NCBI RefSeq assembly: GCF_030010625.1
Contig: NZ_JASCXN010000005.1
Span: forward strand, 282,945 to 346,944
DNA from: Streptomyces sp. CC208A
GTDB taxonomy: Bacteria; Actinomycetota; Actinomycetes; Streptomycetales; Streptomycetaceae
DNA: 64,000 bases
Reading direction: 5' to 3'
Below the pieces are notes generated by a model. It was not told the DNA's origin and searched no databases. It saw only the letters and a program-made list of their open reading frames with translations. The translations under genes and the position numbers were made by a program. Of this stretch, positions 1 to 9,493 are shown piece after piece; within the stretch, counting starts at the first letter, position 1, and each line of letters starts with the position of its first letter.

Positions 1-1983
1 AAGGTCGGGCCCGCGTTCCAGCACATCTTGCCCTTCTCACAGCGCAGGTCGGCCGGAGTGTCGAACCAGATGCGGTAGTTGCCGGGGTCCTTCGACGTGA
101 AGTTGGCCTCGGTGCAGCTCACCGAGCCGACCGTGTAGCAGCGCTCGGCGACGGTGAAGCCGACGCGGGCCGGGGCGGTCGCGCTGAAGATGTTGTCCTT
201 GCGCTGACCGTAGTCGATGTGGTCCAGCCAGCCGTCGCGGTCGTAGACGACCGGGCCCTTGAAGTACAGGTTCCGGGCGTAGTAGTTCTGGTCCTTCTTC
301 CACCACAGCGACATGGCGTTGCCGTGGACGTCCTCGACGTAGTCGAGGCCCCAGCGCCAGCCCTGGTTGCAGAAGGACTTCTTCCAGTCCTCGACCGTCG
401 GACCCTGGTAGCAGTCCTCGCCCGGGTGGTTGCCGTAGACGGGGACGGTGAGGACCGAGTCGGTGGTCGGGTTGGTGGAGGTCCAGCCCGGCAGCCTGTT
501 CAGGCCGAAGTGGTACTTGGTGCCGTCCTTGGTGGTGACGACCCAGTACTCGCCGTCCTTGGCACCGTTGCCGGTGTCCTGGCCCCTGATCTGCTCGATC
601 TTGGATCCGTCACCGTTGGCGGTGAACCACTGCTTCTTGCCCTCGTCCCACACCAGCTCGGTGGTCATGCCGCCGAGGGAGAGGGTGGCGTTGTTCGAGC
701 CCCAGCACAGGTCCGCGGTGCGGTGGGTGGTGTTGTTGGCGCCGGCCTTCTTGGAGTCCTGGCGGCAGTTGTTGTACGTACGGGTGATGGAGCCGCCGTT
801 GTAGTCCCAGCCGTCACCGATCCAGGAGGCCTGGTTGTTGCTGGCGGAGGTACGGCCGTCCACCGACTGCGAGGAGTACGACAGGGCGATCTTCGGCATC
901 AGGCCGCCGGCCGTCTCCGGCGTCTGCACCTGGTACGAGTAGGTGAAGGCGCCCGAGGAGGAGCCGGCCGACCAGGAACCCGAGGACAGCAGCGGGGCGG
1001 CGGTGAAGTCACCGGACACCGACGCACCGGTGTCCAGCATGCCGACCGCGCCCGAACCACCCGTGCTGCCGGCGGTCCTGAACGACGCCTTGCGCGCCGA
1101 AGCGCCGCCGGCCCCGGTGTCGCCGGCCTCGGCGGACTCGGCGGACTCGTCCAGCAGCTTCGCCAGCGGGATGGTGCCGGTGACGACCGTACGGGTCTTC
1201 GCCGTCTTGGCGGCCTTGGCGCGCGTGGGCGCTTCCCCGGCCGACACCGTCTCGACGGTGGAAGGAAGCCGTTCGAACTTGCCCTCGGTGTCCGAGTCGT
1301 CCGGGCCCGACATGGCCTGCATGCCGCCGTCGACCTCGCAGTCGCCCACGCCCATGGCGCCGATGACGCAGTCGGGCAGCAGGACGAGGCCGAACCGCTG
1401 GGCGGCCTGCGGGCCGTAGAGGTCCTCGAAACCGGTGGTGTCGACGGTGAGCGCGAGCTGAGCCTGCGGGTCGGCGGTCGCCGGCGGCGTGACCTTCATG
1501 ATCAGACCGGCCACGCCCGCGTCCTGGGACGTCTCGGGGGCCTGGAGGTCGACCGTCCAGTCACCGGCGAGCATCGCGGGGTCGGTGCCCTCCGGCACGC
1601 CGATGGCGATGGGCAGGTCGTTCGACAGCGGCACCGTCGTGCCCGGCTCGCTGGTCGACGACAGCGTCGCCGAACCCTCGCCCGCCGTCCACGGGACCGC
1701 GTTCTTCGGGGTGTAGGGGTCGATCGGGACCTGCGGCGCGAGGCTCAGCTTCGTGTCGGCCGTTTCGTCGCCTTCGGCCTCCGTGGCCTTCGGCAGGTCG
1801 GGCAGGTCGACCTCGGAGATCGACTTCTCGCGGCTCATGCCCGGACCCGGGACGGCCAGCGCCTCCGCGCCCAGGCTCGTCACCGTCAGCGTCGAGGACA
1901 AGAGGAGAACGGTCGCCGTGCGGCTTCGCCGCCGACGCCGTCGTTGTGACTCCGTCAAGGCTAGGCGTCCCCGCCCCAGCCAT
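1..1983 (-). CDS. RHS/SpvB-type secreted polymorphic protein, N-terminal 661 residues (cut by window edge)
   Basis: The minus-strand frame stays open to base 1 with no stop, so only the N-terminus is present. It begins with a basic run (about ten Arg) and a hydrophobic segment TATVLLLSSTLTVTSLGAEALA, a probable signal peptide. Around residues 310-380 it carries the block YSYQVQTPETAGGLMPKIAL followed by SYSSQSVDGRTS and WIGDGWDYNGGS, typical of the SpvB/RHS N-terminal domain of large Streptomyces RHS proteins. The RHS repeats and any C-terminal toxin would lie outside the window. The start is uncertain: ATG at 1983, or TTG at 1958, which has a GGGGA about 11 nt upstream. It is divergent from another large secreted protein. 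Probable role: cell-surface or secreted polymorphic toxin or adhesin. The family is fairly sure; the activity is unknown. Confidence 0.8.
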
Positions 1984-2449
1984 GACAGCGGACCTGAAGC
2001 ACGCATACGCGTCGACTCCCACCCTGGCAGATTCAGACAACTGATCGAGGTGCGGAAACACCAAAAGGCACACGCCTGCCTCAGGCGCGTGCGTGCGCAC
2101 CATCTGTCATGTCCGGTGCCTTTTTCAAGATCGGTCAGAGATCGACGACGAAGTGAAAGTGATTTCGATCACAAGGGAAATCGGGACGGAAGATCCCCGA
2201 CCATGATCAATCAAATTGATCGGATATTCTTCCTGATCATGACAATGCGCCCATAGAATGCCCCGAATCGGGTGCTGTTGACGCCATCTCGGCCGGACTT
2301 CGCTTCCCCGTAACGAATTCATAAAAGCATCCCGCGTGGACGTGGTGCTTCGCATGTGTGATCGTGTGCGCGCCCTATGCCCCGCGGCCTGCCGTCCGGG
2401 GCTGTCTGTGCTGTCCCCATCCACATGGTTCCCACGGGAGTAGACCGCC
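1984..2449. promoter_or_regulatory. Divergent intergenic region between two secreted-protein genes
   Basis: This 466-bp gap between divergent start codons is much more AT-rich than its surroundings from about 2100 to 2350, as expected for two outward promoters. It contains a near-palindrome around 2204-2222 (TGATCAATCAAATTGATC) and a small inverted repeat CCGAATCGG near 2264. No convincing -35/-10 pair with normal spacing was found, and no coding sequence is credible here. Confidence 0.4.
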
Positions 2450-5400
2450 GTGACCGCGCCGCCCCGATATCTCAGCCCCTTCGTGCGCACGCGCACACGG
2501 CTGTCCCTGACTCTCGGCCTCGTACTGGCCGCCCTGACCGCTGCCCTGCTGCCCTGGTGGCAGCCCACGAACCCGCCCACGACCACCGGTTCGGGAGCGG
2601 TGGACGCCAAGCAGGCGTCGACCGGCCCGAAGGACGAGGCCACGGCGAGGGCCGAGGCCGTTCGCACCGGCAAGCAGGTCCTCGTCGAAACGGCCACCAC
2701 GGCCACGGCCCTGACCTGGGCGCTGCCCGACGGCCAACTCCGCACCCGGACGCACGCGCTGCCGCAGCGGGCGAAGAACGCCGAAGGCCGCTGGGCTCCG
2801 ATCGACACCACGCTGAAGCGCTCCGCCAAGGCCCCGCGCGGGCTCGGCGTGGCACCGGTCAACGCGGCCGTGCCCCTGCGGTTCTCGAGCGGCGACGCCG
2901 ACGGTGCGCGAGCGGACCGCTCGTACGTCCGCGCCCCGCAGCCCGGCGAGACGGTCCTGGCGGAGGTCGAGTTCGAGGGCCACACCATCGCCTTCACCTG
3001 GCCCGGCGCCCTGCCCGAGCCGGTGCTCGACGGTCCGCGCGCCCTCTACTCCGAGGTGCTGCCCGGCGTCGACCTGCTCCTGGTCGCGCGCGAGGAGGGA
3101 GGCTTCGGTCAGCTCCTGATCGTCAAGACGCCCGAGGCCGCCAAGAACCCCGCCCTCGCCCGGATCGGCTACGGACTCCGGTCGGCGACCGCGACCTTCC
3201 ACAACGACCCCGAGGCCAACCGTGTCCTCGTCCTGAACAAGGCCGGCCAGGAGGTGGCCTCCGTCCCGACGCCCTTCGGCTGGGACGCGAACGGGCGCGA
3301 CGCCGAGCTCCCCGAGGGCACCACGCCCCGCACCTCCACCGCCACCCCGGCGGACGTGCTGAAGCTGTCCGGCCTGTCCGGCATGGAGCCGGGGGCGAAG
3401 AGCGCTCAGCTGCCCTTCTCCCTGGAGGGTGACAAGTCCGGCACGGCCCGCATCTCGCTGGACGTGGCCGGCACCGGCCTGCTGTCCGCCAAGGACGTGG
3501 CCTATCCGGTCTTCGTCGACCCGTCGATCAACCCGGGCACCCAGGCCTGGTCGCTGGTCGTCAAGAACTTCGCCAACTCCAGCTTCTACAACGGCACCAA
3601 CTTCAACGGCGGCACCTCCGAGGCCCGCGTCGGCCACGAGAACGACACGGGCCTCACCGCCCGGTCCTTCTGGCGCATGGGCTTCGACAAGACCATCAAG
3701 GGCGCGACGGTCTCCAAGGCCCACTTCAAGGTGCTCAACACCCACTCGTGGTCCTGCGAGACCCGTGAGTTCCAGTTCTACCTGACGGGTTCGATCTCCT
3801 CCGGCACGACCTGGAACGCCCAGCCGTCCTGGTCGACGCTGGTGAAGAAGTGGTCCTTCGCACACGGTTACAACTCGTCCTGCCCGGACGCGTACGAGTC
3901 GATCGACGTCAAGACCGCCGCGCAGAAGGCCGCCGACAACGGCTGGCCGAACATCACCTTCGGCCTGCGCGCCACCACCGAGACCAGCACCTACACCTGG
4001 CGCAAGTTCAAGGCCACCTCCGCCGTGATGGAGGTGGACTACAACCGCAAGCCGAACGAGCCCACCAACGGCACCTCGTCCCCCGGCGGCGCCTGTGTGC
4101 CCGGTCCGGGCGGCGGCGTGACGATCGGCAGGACCAACATCGTCCTCAAGGTCTACGCCAAGGACCCCGACAACAACCTGGGCAAGGTCCGCTTCCGCTT
4201 CTGGAAGACCGGCGGCACGGTCCCGGCCGGCACCCTGGTCACCGCTCCCGCCTCCGGCGGATACGTCTCGCTGACCATCCCGGCCACCGACCCGCTGATC
4301 AAGGACATCACGACCAACACCACGTACTCGTGGGACGTGAGGGCCGAGGACCAGCTCAACGCCGTCTCCACCTTCTTCCCTCCCGGCACCGAGCCGTGCC
4401 GCATCACCGTCGACCCGACCGCGCCCCCGGCGCCGATCGTGGACGAGGACACCACCCCGTTCAAGCCCGCCACCTCCGACGGCGCCACCTGGGCGGAGGT
4501 GAAGTTCGGCCAGACCGGCCCGATCAGCTTCTCCTCGACGGGAGCGAAGAAGTTCACGTACTCCTGGGGCGGTGTCGGCGCGATCACGATCAACGCCGAC
4601 GCCAGTGGCAGCGCCAAGGTGACCGCCCTGCAGCCGCCGAACGCCGGCCCGAACACACTGCACCTCTACGCCTTCGACAGCGTCGGCAACCGCAGCGCAC
4701 GCACGGACTACACCTTCTACGTACCCCCGAAGGACGCGGCCGACGGCCCCGGTGACGTGGGCGGTGACGGCACGCCCGACCTCCTGGTCATCGACGCCAG
4801 CGGCAACCTGCGGTCCTACGCGGGCCAGCCCCACGGCGAGCTCTACGGCAGCCTGGCCGCCTCGTACCGCATCGGCACCGACGGCAAGGCGGTCCTCAAC
4901 CCGAAGGGCCACTGGTACGACGCGGGCTCCTCCCTCAACAACGGGGCGGCCCTGATCTCGCACTACCAGGACACCTACCCGGGTGACGGCACCACCGACC
5001 TGTTCGCCCGTACCCCGGACGGCGGCTTCTGGCTCTACCCCGGCGACGGCTACGGCAGCTTCGACGTCGACCGGCGCCTGAAGGTCCGCCTCCCGTCGAA
5101 CGCCCCCGCGCCGTCGACCTGGATCCAGCTGAAGGCCCTCGGCGACATCACCGGCGACAAGCTGCCCGACGTCACCGTCCGCACCGCCGACGGCGGCTTC
5201 TGGGTGCTCTCCGGCTACACCGGCGCCGGCTTCCAGAGCGCGACGCTGATGAACTCCAACGCCTGGGCCCGCCGCGACATCGTCAACCTCGCCGACATCA
5301 ACAAGGACGGCACCCCCGACCTGCTCTGGCGCAACCTGGACAACGGCAACATGTACCTCCGCCGCGGCAAGCCGGGTTCGGGCACGGGCAGCGTCGACCT

Positions 5401-5647
5401 CGAGTCCCTGAAGCTGGCCGCCAACGCCGTCAACGGAGACGAGGTGTACGGCGGCAGCTGGACCGAGGCCAACGTCGACGTGGCGATCGGCATCCCGGAC
5501 ATCAACAACGACGGCATCCCGGACATCTGGGCCCGTTTCCCGTCCGACGGCCACATGAGCATCTACCACCCGTCCACCACCAACACCAACGGGCCGGTGA
5601 AGACGGTCATCGGTTCCGGCTGGCAGGACAAGAAGGCCTTCGGCTGA
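2450..5647 (+). CDS. Secreted DNRLRE-domain / FG-GAP (VCBS) repeat protein
   Basis: A 1065-residue protein starting at GTG 2450, with GGGAG at 2436-2440 as ribosome site. Residues 1-40 form a signal peptide or anchor (LSLTLGLVLAALTAALLPWW). Residues about 365-540 resemble the DNRLRE domain (FANSSFYNGTNFNGG, SFWRMGFD, AVMEVDY), which often precedes RHS-type sequence. A fibronectin-like section follows at about 550-750. The C-terminal third, from about residue 770, holds FG-GAP/VCBS blade repeats with Asp-rich calcium-type loops (GGDGTPDLLVID, GDITGDKLPDV, ADINKDGTPDLLWR, DINNDGIPDIWAR). The likely role is a calcium-stabilised beta-propeller surface or secreted protein. Pairing with the divergent RHS gene suggests the same surface or competition locus. 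No catalytic residues were recognised. Confidence 0.85.
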   Translation: MTAPPRYLSPFVRTRTRLSLTLGLVLAALTAALLPWWQPTNPPTTTGSGAVDAKQASTGPKDEATARAEAVRTGKQVLVETATTATALTWALPDGQLRTRTHALPQRAKNAEGRWAPIDTTLKRSAKAPRGLGVAPVNAAVPLRFSSGDADGARADRSYVRAPQPGETVLAEVEFEGHTIAFTWPGALPEPVLDGPRALYSEVLPGVDLLLVAREEGGFGQLLIVKTPEAAKNPALARIGYGLRSATATFHNDPEANRVLVLNKAGQEVASVPTPFGWDANGRDAELPEGTTPRTSTATPADVLKLSGLSGMEPGAKSAQLPFSLEGDKSGTARISLDVAGTGLLSAKDVAYPVFVDPSINPGTQAWSLVVKNFANSSFYNGTNFNGGTSEARVGHENDTGLTARSFWRMGFDKTIKGATVSKAHFKVLNTHSWSCETREFQFYLTGSISSGTTWNAQPSWSTLVKKWSFAHGYNSSCPDAYESIDVKTAAQKAADNGWPNITFGLRATTETSTYTWRKFKATSAVMEVDYNRKPNEPTNGTSSPGGACVPGPGGGVTIGRTNIVLKVYAKDPDNNLGKVRFRFWKTGGTVPAGTLVTAPASGGYVSLTIPATDPLIKDITTNTTYSWDVRAEDQLNAVSTFFPPGTEPCRITVDPTAPPAPIVDEDTTPFKPATSDGATWAEVKFGQTGPISFSSTGAKKFTYSWGGVGAITINADASGSAKVTALQPPNAGPNTLHLYAFDSVGNRSARTDYTFYVPPKDAADGPGDVGGDGTPDLLVIDASGNLRSYAGQPHGELYGSLAASYRIGTDGKAVLNPKGHWYDAGSSLNNGAALISHYQDTYPGDGTTDLFARTPDGGFWLYPGDGYGSFDVDRRLKVRLPSNAPAPSTWIQLKALGDITGDKLPDVTVRTADGGFWVLSGYTGAGFQSATLMNSNAWARRDIVNLADINKDGTPDLLWRNLDNGNMYLRRGKPGSGTGSVDLESLKLAANAVNGDEVYGGSWTEANVDVAIGIPDINNDGIPDIWARFPSDGHMSIYHPSTTNTNGPVKTVIGSGWQDKKAFG

Positions 5648-5653
5648 GCCTGG

Positions 5654-5692
5654 CCTTCCACGTCTGACCTTCCACGTCTGACCTTCCACGTC
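5654..5692. repeat. 14-bp tandem repeat, 2.8 copies
   Basis: The unit CCTTCCACGTCTGA occurs at 5654-5667 and 5668-5681, and partially at 5682-5692, directly after the stop codon of the FG-GAP gene. It has no known function. Confidence 0.85.
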
Positions 5693-5740
5693 GCAGGTCA
5701 CCCGACCTGCTGATCCGCGGTTCCTTCCGGGACGGCGGAG

Positions 5741-5797
5741 GCGGCCGTTCTCCACGCTTCGAGACGTCGAGTCACGAGGCACCGGGAGAACGGCCGC
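5741..5797. terminator. Long-loop inverted repeat, possible terminator
   Basis: GCGGCCGTTCTCC at 5741-5753 is perfectly complementary to GGAGAACGGCCGC at 5785-5797, with a 31-nt loop. It lies between the FG-GAP gene and the next small gene. No U-run follows, so a terminator role is only inferred. Confidence 0.4.
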
Positions 5798-5867
5798 TGT
5801 GCGTGGGGCTGTCCGTCGGCGGGGCCGCCCGCCTGCCGTGTCCTCCGTGGCGGGGGAAACTGATGCG

Positions 5868-6146
5868 GTGAGAAGCGAGAACACCCCCTTCCGTGGCGGC
5901 CCGCTCGACGGGCGGGTCCTGCCGATCCTGGTCGGCCCGACCGGCCATCCGCCGAAGTGGTACGAGGTACCGGTGCCGGCCCACGACGGCCGGCCGCCCA
6001 TGCTGTACACGTACCGGCGCGAGCCCGCGGGGTACACCAAGCGGCTGGGGCTCCAGCGCGGCTGGGTGTACGAGTACGCCCCCGGGGGGCGTGAACGGCG
6101 CGAGCTGAAGTGGCCCTGGTCCAAGCCGGGTGGACCGAATGGGTGA
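5868..6146 (+). CDS. Small conserved actinobacterial protein of unknown function
   Basis: A 92-residue protein. GTG 5868 is chosen because GGGGGA at 5852-5857 sits at the right distance and because the conserved part begins RSENTPFRGGPLDGRVLP. The same frame is open upstream to 5799, but that part is low-complexity. It has no signal peptide or membrane segment. The pattern GGPLDGRVLPILVGPTGHPP, then a tyrosine/arginine-rich strand region YTYRREPAGYTKRLGL and a basic tail, is recognised as a recurrent small Streptomyces protein. Its function is unknown. Confidence 0.7.
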   Translation: MRSENTPFRGGPLDGRVLPILVGPTGHPPKWYEVPVPAHDGRPPMLYTYRREPAGYTKRLGLQRGWVYEYAPGGRERRELKWPWSKPGGPNG

Positions 6147-6203
6147 TGTCCCGAGGCACACCCCGATTCGTGCGTTCATCGGATTAATCGGCGCGTCATG
6201 ATG

Positions 6204-6225
6204 CCTCCAGAGTCCGCTCTGGAGG
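6204..6225 (+). promoter_or_regulatory. Hairpin sequestering the ribosome binding site of the NlpC/P60 gene
   Basis: CCTCCAGAG (6204-6212) and CTCTGGAGG (6217-6225) form a perfect 9-bp stem closed by the tetraloop TCCG. The 3' arm contains GGAGG (6221-6225), which is also the Shine-Dalgarno of the gene starting at GTG 6236. Folding would therefore hide the ribosome site. This is seen directly; regulation is inferred. Confidence 0.6.
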
Positions 6226-6235
6226 TGGTGGTGAG

Positions 6236-7453
6236 GTGTCGCGGAGGCTGCTGCGCACGGTCTGTACGGGAGCGCTGGCCGCGCTGACGGTCCTGACCGG
6301 CACGGCGTCGTCGGCCGCACCGGCGCCACCACTCCCCTCGGCGGAGCCGGCCCCGGCCCCGGCCCCCGCCGCCGACGACGACGACGCCGCCGCGCTCCCG
6401 GCCCCCGGCGGGGACTCCGTGGCCGCGCTGCTGACCCGGCTCCGCACCCTCTACCGGCAGGCGGAGGAGGCCACGGAGCGGTTCAACGCCGCCGAGGAGG
6501 CGCTGCGGCTCCAGACCGCCGACAGCAAGCGGGTCGCGGCCGCACTGGAGGACGCCCGTGCCGCCCTGGAGCGCGGGCGGGCCGAGGCGGGGCGGCTCGC
6601 CCGGGAGCAGTACCAGGGGCGGACCTCGTACTCCTCGCCGCTGCGGCTGCTCTTCGCCCCGGACCCGCAGTCGGCCCTGGACGCGCGGCACCTGATGGAC
6701 CGGACGGTACGGGACCGGGTCTCCGCCGTCCCCCGGCTCCGGGCCGCGGAGCGCCGGGCGGCCGGGCTCGTCGCCGCCTCCCGGACCGCCCTCGACCGGC
6801 AGAAGGCCCTCGCCGGGCAGCAGCGGAGCCGGCGGGACGAGGCGCGGAAGAAGCTCGCGGAGGTCGAGGCGCTGCTCGCCTCGCTCTCCGCCGAGCAGCT
6901 GGCCCGCCTGACCGAACTGGAGCGGACCCAGACCGCGGGCGCCCAGCGCGAACTCCTCGGCTCCGGCGTCCTGGACCACGCCCTCACCCCCTCGCGGGCG
7001 GGCGCGGAAGCCCTGCGCTTCGCGGTGGACCAGCTCGGGAAGCCGTACGAGTGGGGGGCGGAGGGCCCCGACGCGTACGACTGCTCCGGACTCACCCAGC
7101 GGGCGTGGGCGGCGGCGGGCCGGACGATCCCCCGCACCAGCCAGGCGCAGTGGGCGGAGCTCCCCCGCGTCCCGCTCTCCGCACTGCGCCCGGGCGACCT
7201 GGTGGTCTACTTCCCCGGCGCCACCCACGTGGCCCTCTACCTCGGCGGGGGGCTGGTCGTCCAGGCCCCGCGTCCCGGCGCCCGGGTGAAGGTCTCCCCC
7301 ATCGCGGCCAACCCGCTGCTCGGAGCCGTACGGCCGGACCCGGGCGGCACGCCCCTTGAGTCGTACGCCCCGCCGCCCCTCCCGGAATCGGCCCGGGAGG
7401 GATCGGACGAGGCTCTGGCGGATCAGCCGCCGGAGGCCACCGAGGCCAGGTAG
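6236..7453 (+). CDS. Secreted NlpC/P60-family peptidoglycan hydrolase
   Basis: A 405-residue protein starting at GTG 6236, with GGAGG 10 nt upstream. It has a signal peptide (RRLLRTVCTGALAALTVLTGTASSAAPA), a Pro/Ala/Asp linker, then an Ala/Arg/Glu-rich coiled coil at about residues 60-240, and a C-terminal NlpC/P60 domain at about 255-370. The catalytic Cys lies in YDCSGLTQRAW, the His in ATHVALYLGGGLVVQAP. This coiled-coil plus NlpC layout is that of RipA-like D,L-endopeptidases that cut stem peptides during growth or division. The last 31 bp overlap the convergent flavoprotein gene. Translation may be controlled by the hairpin over its ribosome site. Confidence 0.9.
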   Translation: MSRRLLRTVCTGALAALTVLTGTASSAAPAPPLPSAEPAPAPAPAADDDDAAALPAPGGDSVAALLTRLRTLYRQAEEATERFNAAEEALRLQTADSKRVAAALEDARAALERGRAEAGRLAREQYQGRTSYSSPLRLLFAPDPQSALDARHLMDRTVRDRVSAVPRLRAAERRAAGLVAASRTALDRQKALAGQQRSRRDEARKKLAEVEALLASLSAEQLARLTELERTQTAGAQRELLGSGVLDHALTPSRAGAEALRFAVDQLGKPYEWGAEGPDAYDCSGLTQRAWAAAGRTIPRTSQAQWAELPRVPLSALRPGDLVVYFPGATHVALYLGGGLVVQAPRPGARVKVSPIAANPLLGAVRPDPGGTPLESYAPPPLPESAREGSDEALADQPPEATEAR

Positions 7454-8676
7454 GCGGAGGCCTTCTCCGGGTCGAAGAAGTACTCCTCGAAGTCGGCGGG
7501 GTCATCGAAGCCGTTGGCGAAGCGGTCGGCCACCGGCTGGAGCTGTCCCGCCGCGCCGATCAGCTGGAGGACGTGCTCCGGCGGCGGGGCCAGCATCGCG
7601 TTGGTCCACTTGGTGACGGGCTCGGCGGTCCGCCAGTAGCGGTCGAAGGCGGACCGCATCCACGCCTCGTCGAACGGCTCGTCGCCGCGCTCGACGATCG
7701 CCGCGAGGTAGGCGGCGGCGCACTTGGACGCCGAGTTCGCGCCCTGGCCGGTGATCGGGTCGTTGGCGACGACGACGTCCGCCACGCCCAGGACCAGGCC
7801 GCCTCCGGGCAGCCGGCCGACGGGGTTGCGGACGGTGGGGGCGTAGCGGCCGGCGAGGGTGCCGCCGGCGTCGGTCAGCTCGACCCTGGTGGCGCGCGCG
7901 TACTCCCAGGGCGTGAACTTCTCCATCAGCTCCAGGGTCAGGGCCAGGTGCTCGGCGGGGTCCTTGACGCCCCGGAAGGCGTCGACGGGGCCGCCGGGGA
8001 CGCCCTCCCAGAAGAGGATGTCGGCGCGGCCGCTCGTGGTGAGGGTCGGCATGACGAAGAGCTCGCCGACACCGGGCACGAGGTTGCAGCGGACCGCGTC
8101 GAAGTCGCCCCTCCCCAATGACTCAGCCTCGGGGCGGGGGCCGAGGCCGTGCACGTACGCGACGGCCAGCGCGCGCTGCGGCTCGGCGTACGGGGAGCGC
8201 TCGGCGTCCCGGTCGAACAGGGAGACCAGCTCGCCCTTGCCGGCGGCGACGAGGACCAGGTCGTAGCGGCGGGCGAAGAAGTCGAGGTCGCCGACGGCCG
8301 CGCCGTGGATGACGAGCTGGCCGCCGCGCTGGGCGAAGGTCTCCATCCAGCCGGCCATCTTCACGCGCTGGTCGACGGACTGGGCGTAGCCGTCGAGCCT
8401 GCCGACCCAGTCGACGACGCGGGCCGACTCCGGCCCTGCGACGGAGACGCCGAGGCCCTCGATCCTCGGGGCCTGCGGCTCCCAGAAGTTCAGGCCGAGG
8501 TCGCGCTCGTGCTGGAGCGCGGTGTCGAACATGCACTGGGTGGACATGACGCGGCCGGAGCGGATCTCGTCCGCCGTCCGGTTGGACATGAGGGTGACCT
8601 CGTATCCCCGGGACTGGAGGCCGAGGGCGAGCTGGAGGCCGGACTGTCCGGCGCCGACTATGAGTATCTTCCGCAT
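7423..8676 (-). CDS. Styrene/indole monooxygenase-like FAD-dependent oxygenase
   Basis: A 417-residue flavoprotein with an N-terminal Rossmann FAD motif KILIVGAGQSGLQLALGL. It has the StyA-like block TADEIRSGRVMSTQCMFD and a late FAD-binding segment around VLGVADVVVANDPITGQGAN. StyA-type enzymes use reduced FAD supplied by a separate reductase to epoxidise styrene or indole; the substrate here is unknown and no StyB reductase is adjacent. It lies 100 bp downstream of the conservon GTPase gene on the same strand, so it may be the accessory effector gene of that operon, as cytochrome P450s are in some other conservons. Confidence 0.85.
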   Translation of the reverse strand: MRKILIVGAGQSGLQLALGLQSRGYEVTLMSNRTADEIRSGRVMSTQCMFDTALQHERDLGLNFWEPQAPRIEGLGVSVAGPESARVVDWVGRLDGYAQSVDQRVKMAGWMETFAQRGGQLVIHGAAVGDLDFFARRYDLVLVAAGKGELVSLFDRDAERSPYAEPQRALAVAYVHGLGPRPEAESLGRGDFDAVRCNLVPGVGELFVMPTLTTSGRADILFWEGVPGGPVDAFRGVKDPAEHLALTLELMEKFTPWEYARATRVELTDAGGTLAGRYAPTVRNPVGRLPGGGLVLGVADVVVANDPITGQGANSASKCAAAYLAAIVERGDEPFDEAWMRSAFDRYWRTAEPVTKWTNAMLAPPPEHVLQLIGAAGQLQPVADRFANGFDDPADFEEYFFDPEKASAYLASVASGG

Positions 8677-8776
8677 GGCGGGGCTCCTGGCGAAGGCGAA
8701 AGGTGGGGCGGGGGGCGGCGGCGGGGGCAGGGCGCGGCGGCGGGCACGCGCGCGTGAGGCGGCTTTTCGGGCCCGG

Positions 8777-9493
8777 CTATTCGGGCGTGGCGGCGAGCGC
8801 GTGCTCGACCATGGTGAGCAGCGTCTCGACGACGCTGTACCGCTTGCGCGCGTCCATGATCACCACGGGGACCTCGGAGGTGATCGTCAGGGCCTCCCTG
8901 ACGTCCTCCTCCTCGAACCGCTCGGTGCCCTCGAAGTGGTTGACCGCCACGACGTACGGCAGACCGCAGCTCTCGAAGTAGTCGAGCGCCGGGAAGCAGT
9001 CGGTGAGGCGGCGGGTGTCGGCGAGCACGATCGCCCCGATCGCGCCCCGTACCAGGTCGTCCCACATGAACCAGAAGCGCTGCTGGCCGGGGGTGCCGAA
9101 GACGTACAGGACGAGGTCGTCGGCGAGCGTGATCCGGCCGAAGTCCATCGCCACGGTGGTGGTGAGCTTGTCCGGGGTGGCGGTGAGGTCGTCGGTCTCC
9201 TCGCTGGCGCGGGTCATCAGCGCCTCGGTCTGGAGCGGGGTGATCTCCGAGACCGCGCGGACGAAGGTGGTCTTGCCGACGCCGAAGCCGCCCGCGACCA
9301 CGATCTTCGTCGCGATCGGGGCGCGGGAGTGGTCGAGCTGCCAGTCCTGGGCGCCGTCCTCGGGGTCGGGTTCCCCGGTCGTGGGCCCGGGCTGGGCGGG
9401 GATCACCGCGGTGGGGACGGCGGGATCGGCGGTGTCGACAGCGGGGTCGGCGGTGGTGTCGACGGCGGTGGCGTCAGAGACGGCGGAGTCCAC
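8777..9493 (-). CDS. cvnD: Conservon GTPase (CvnD-type ATP/GTP-binding protein)
   Basis: A 238-residue protein. An acidic, Ala/Thr/Pro-rich N-terminal extension (about 55 residues) precedes a small-GTPase-like domain. It has the P-loop GGFGVGKTT, an inserted ETDDL / TTTVAMDFGRI switch region, and FGTPGQQRFWFMWDDL in place of the usual DxxG. It is the fourth gene of a cvnA-B-C-D operon; its start overlaps the end of cvnC by 20 bp. In Streptomyces, conservon proteins form a membrane-associated complex likened to G-protein signalling. Which numbered conservon this is cannot be told from sequence alone. Confidence 0.9.
   Translation of the reverse strand: MDSAVSDATAVDTTADPAVDTADPAVPTAVIPAQPGPTTGEPDPEDGAQDWQLDHSRAPIATKIVVAGGFGVGKTTFVRAVSEITPLQTEALMTRASEETDDLTATPDKLTTTVAMDFGRITLADDLVLYVFGTPGQQRFWFMWDDLVRGAIGAIVLADTRRLTDCFPALDYFESCGLPYVVAVNHFEGTERFEEEDVREALTITSEVPVVIMDARKRYSVVETLLTMVEHALAATPE

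Noticed and set aside
219..1949. A 576-codon open frame on the plus strand over the RHS gene
   Set aside because: It is Val/Gly/Arg/Leu low-complexity sequence, typical of the antisense of a high-GC gene. The minus frame carries a signal peptide and clear SpvB/RHS motifs.
2375..6124. A 1249-codon minus-strand open frame over the FG-GAP gene
   Set aside because: It is composed of Gly/Arg/Val repeats with no domain. The plus-strand protein has a signal peptide, DNRLRE and FG-GAP repeats.
6147..6235. A ydaO (cyclic-di-AMP) riboswitch before the NlpC/P60 gene
   Set aside because: The 89-nt leader is too short, and only one simple hairpin is visible.
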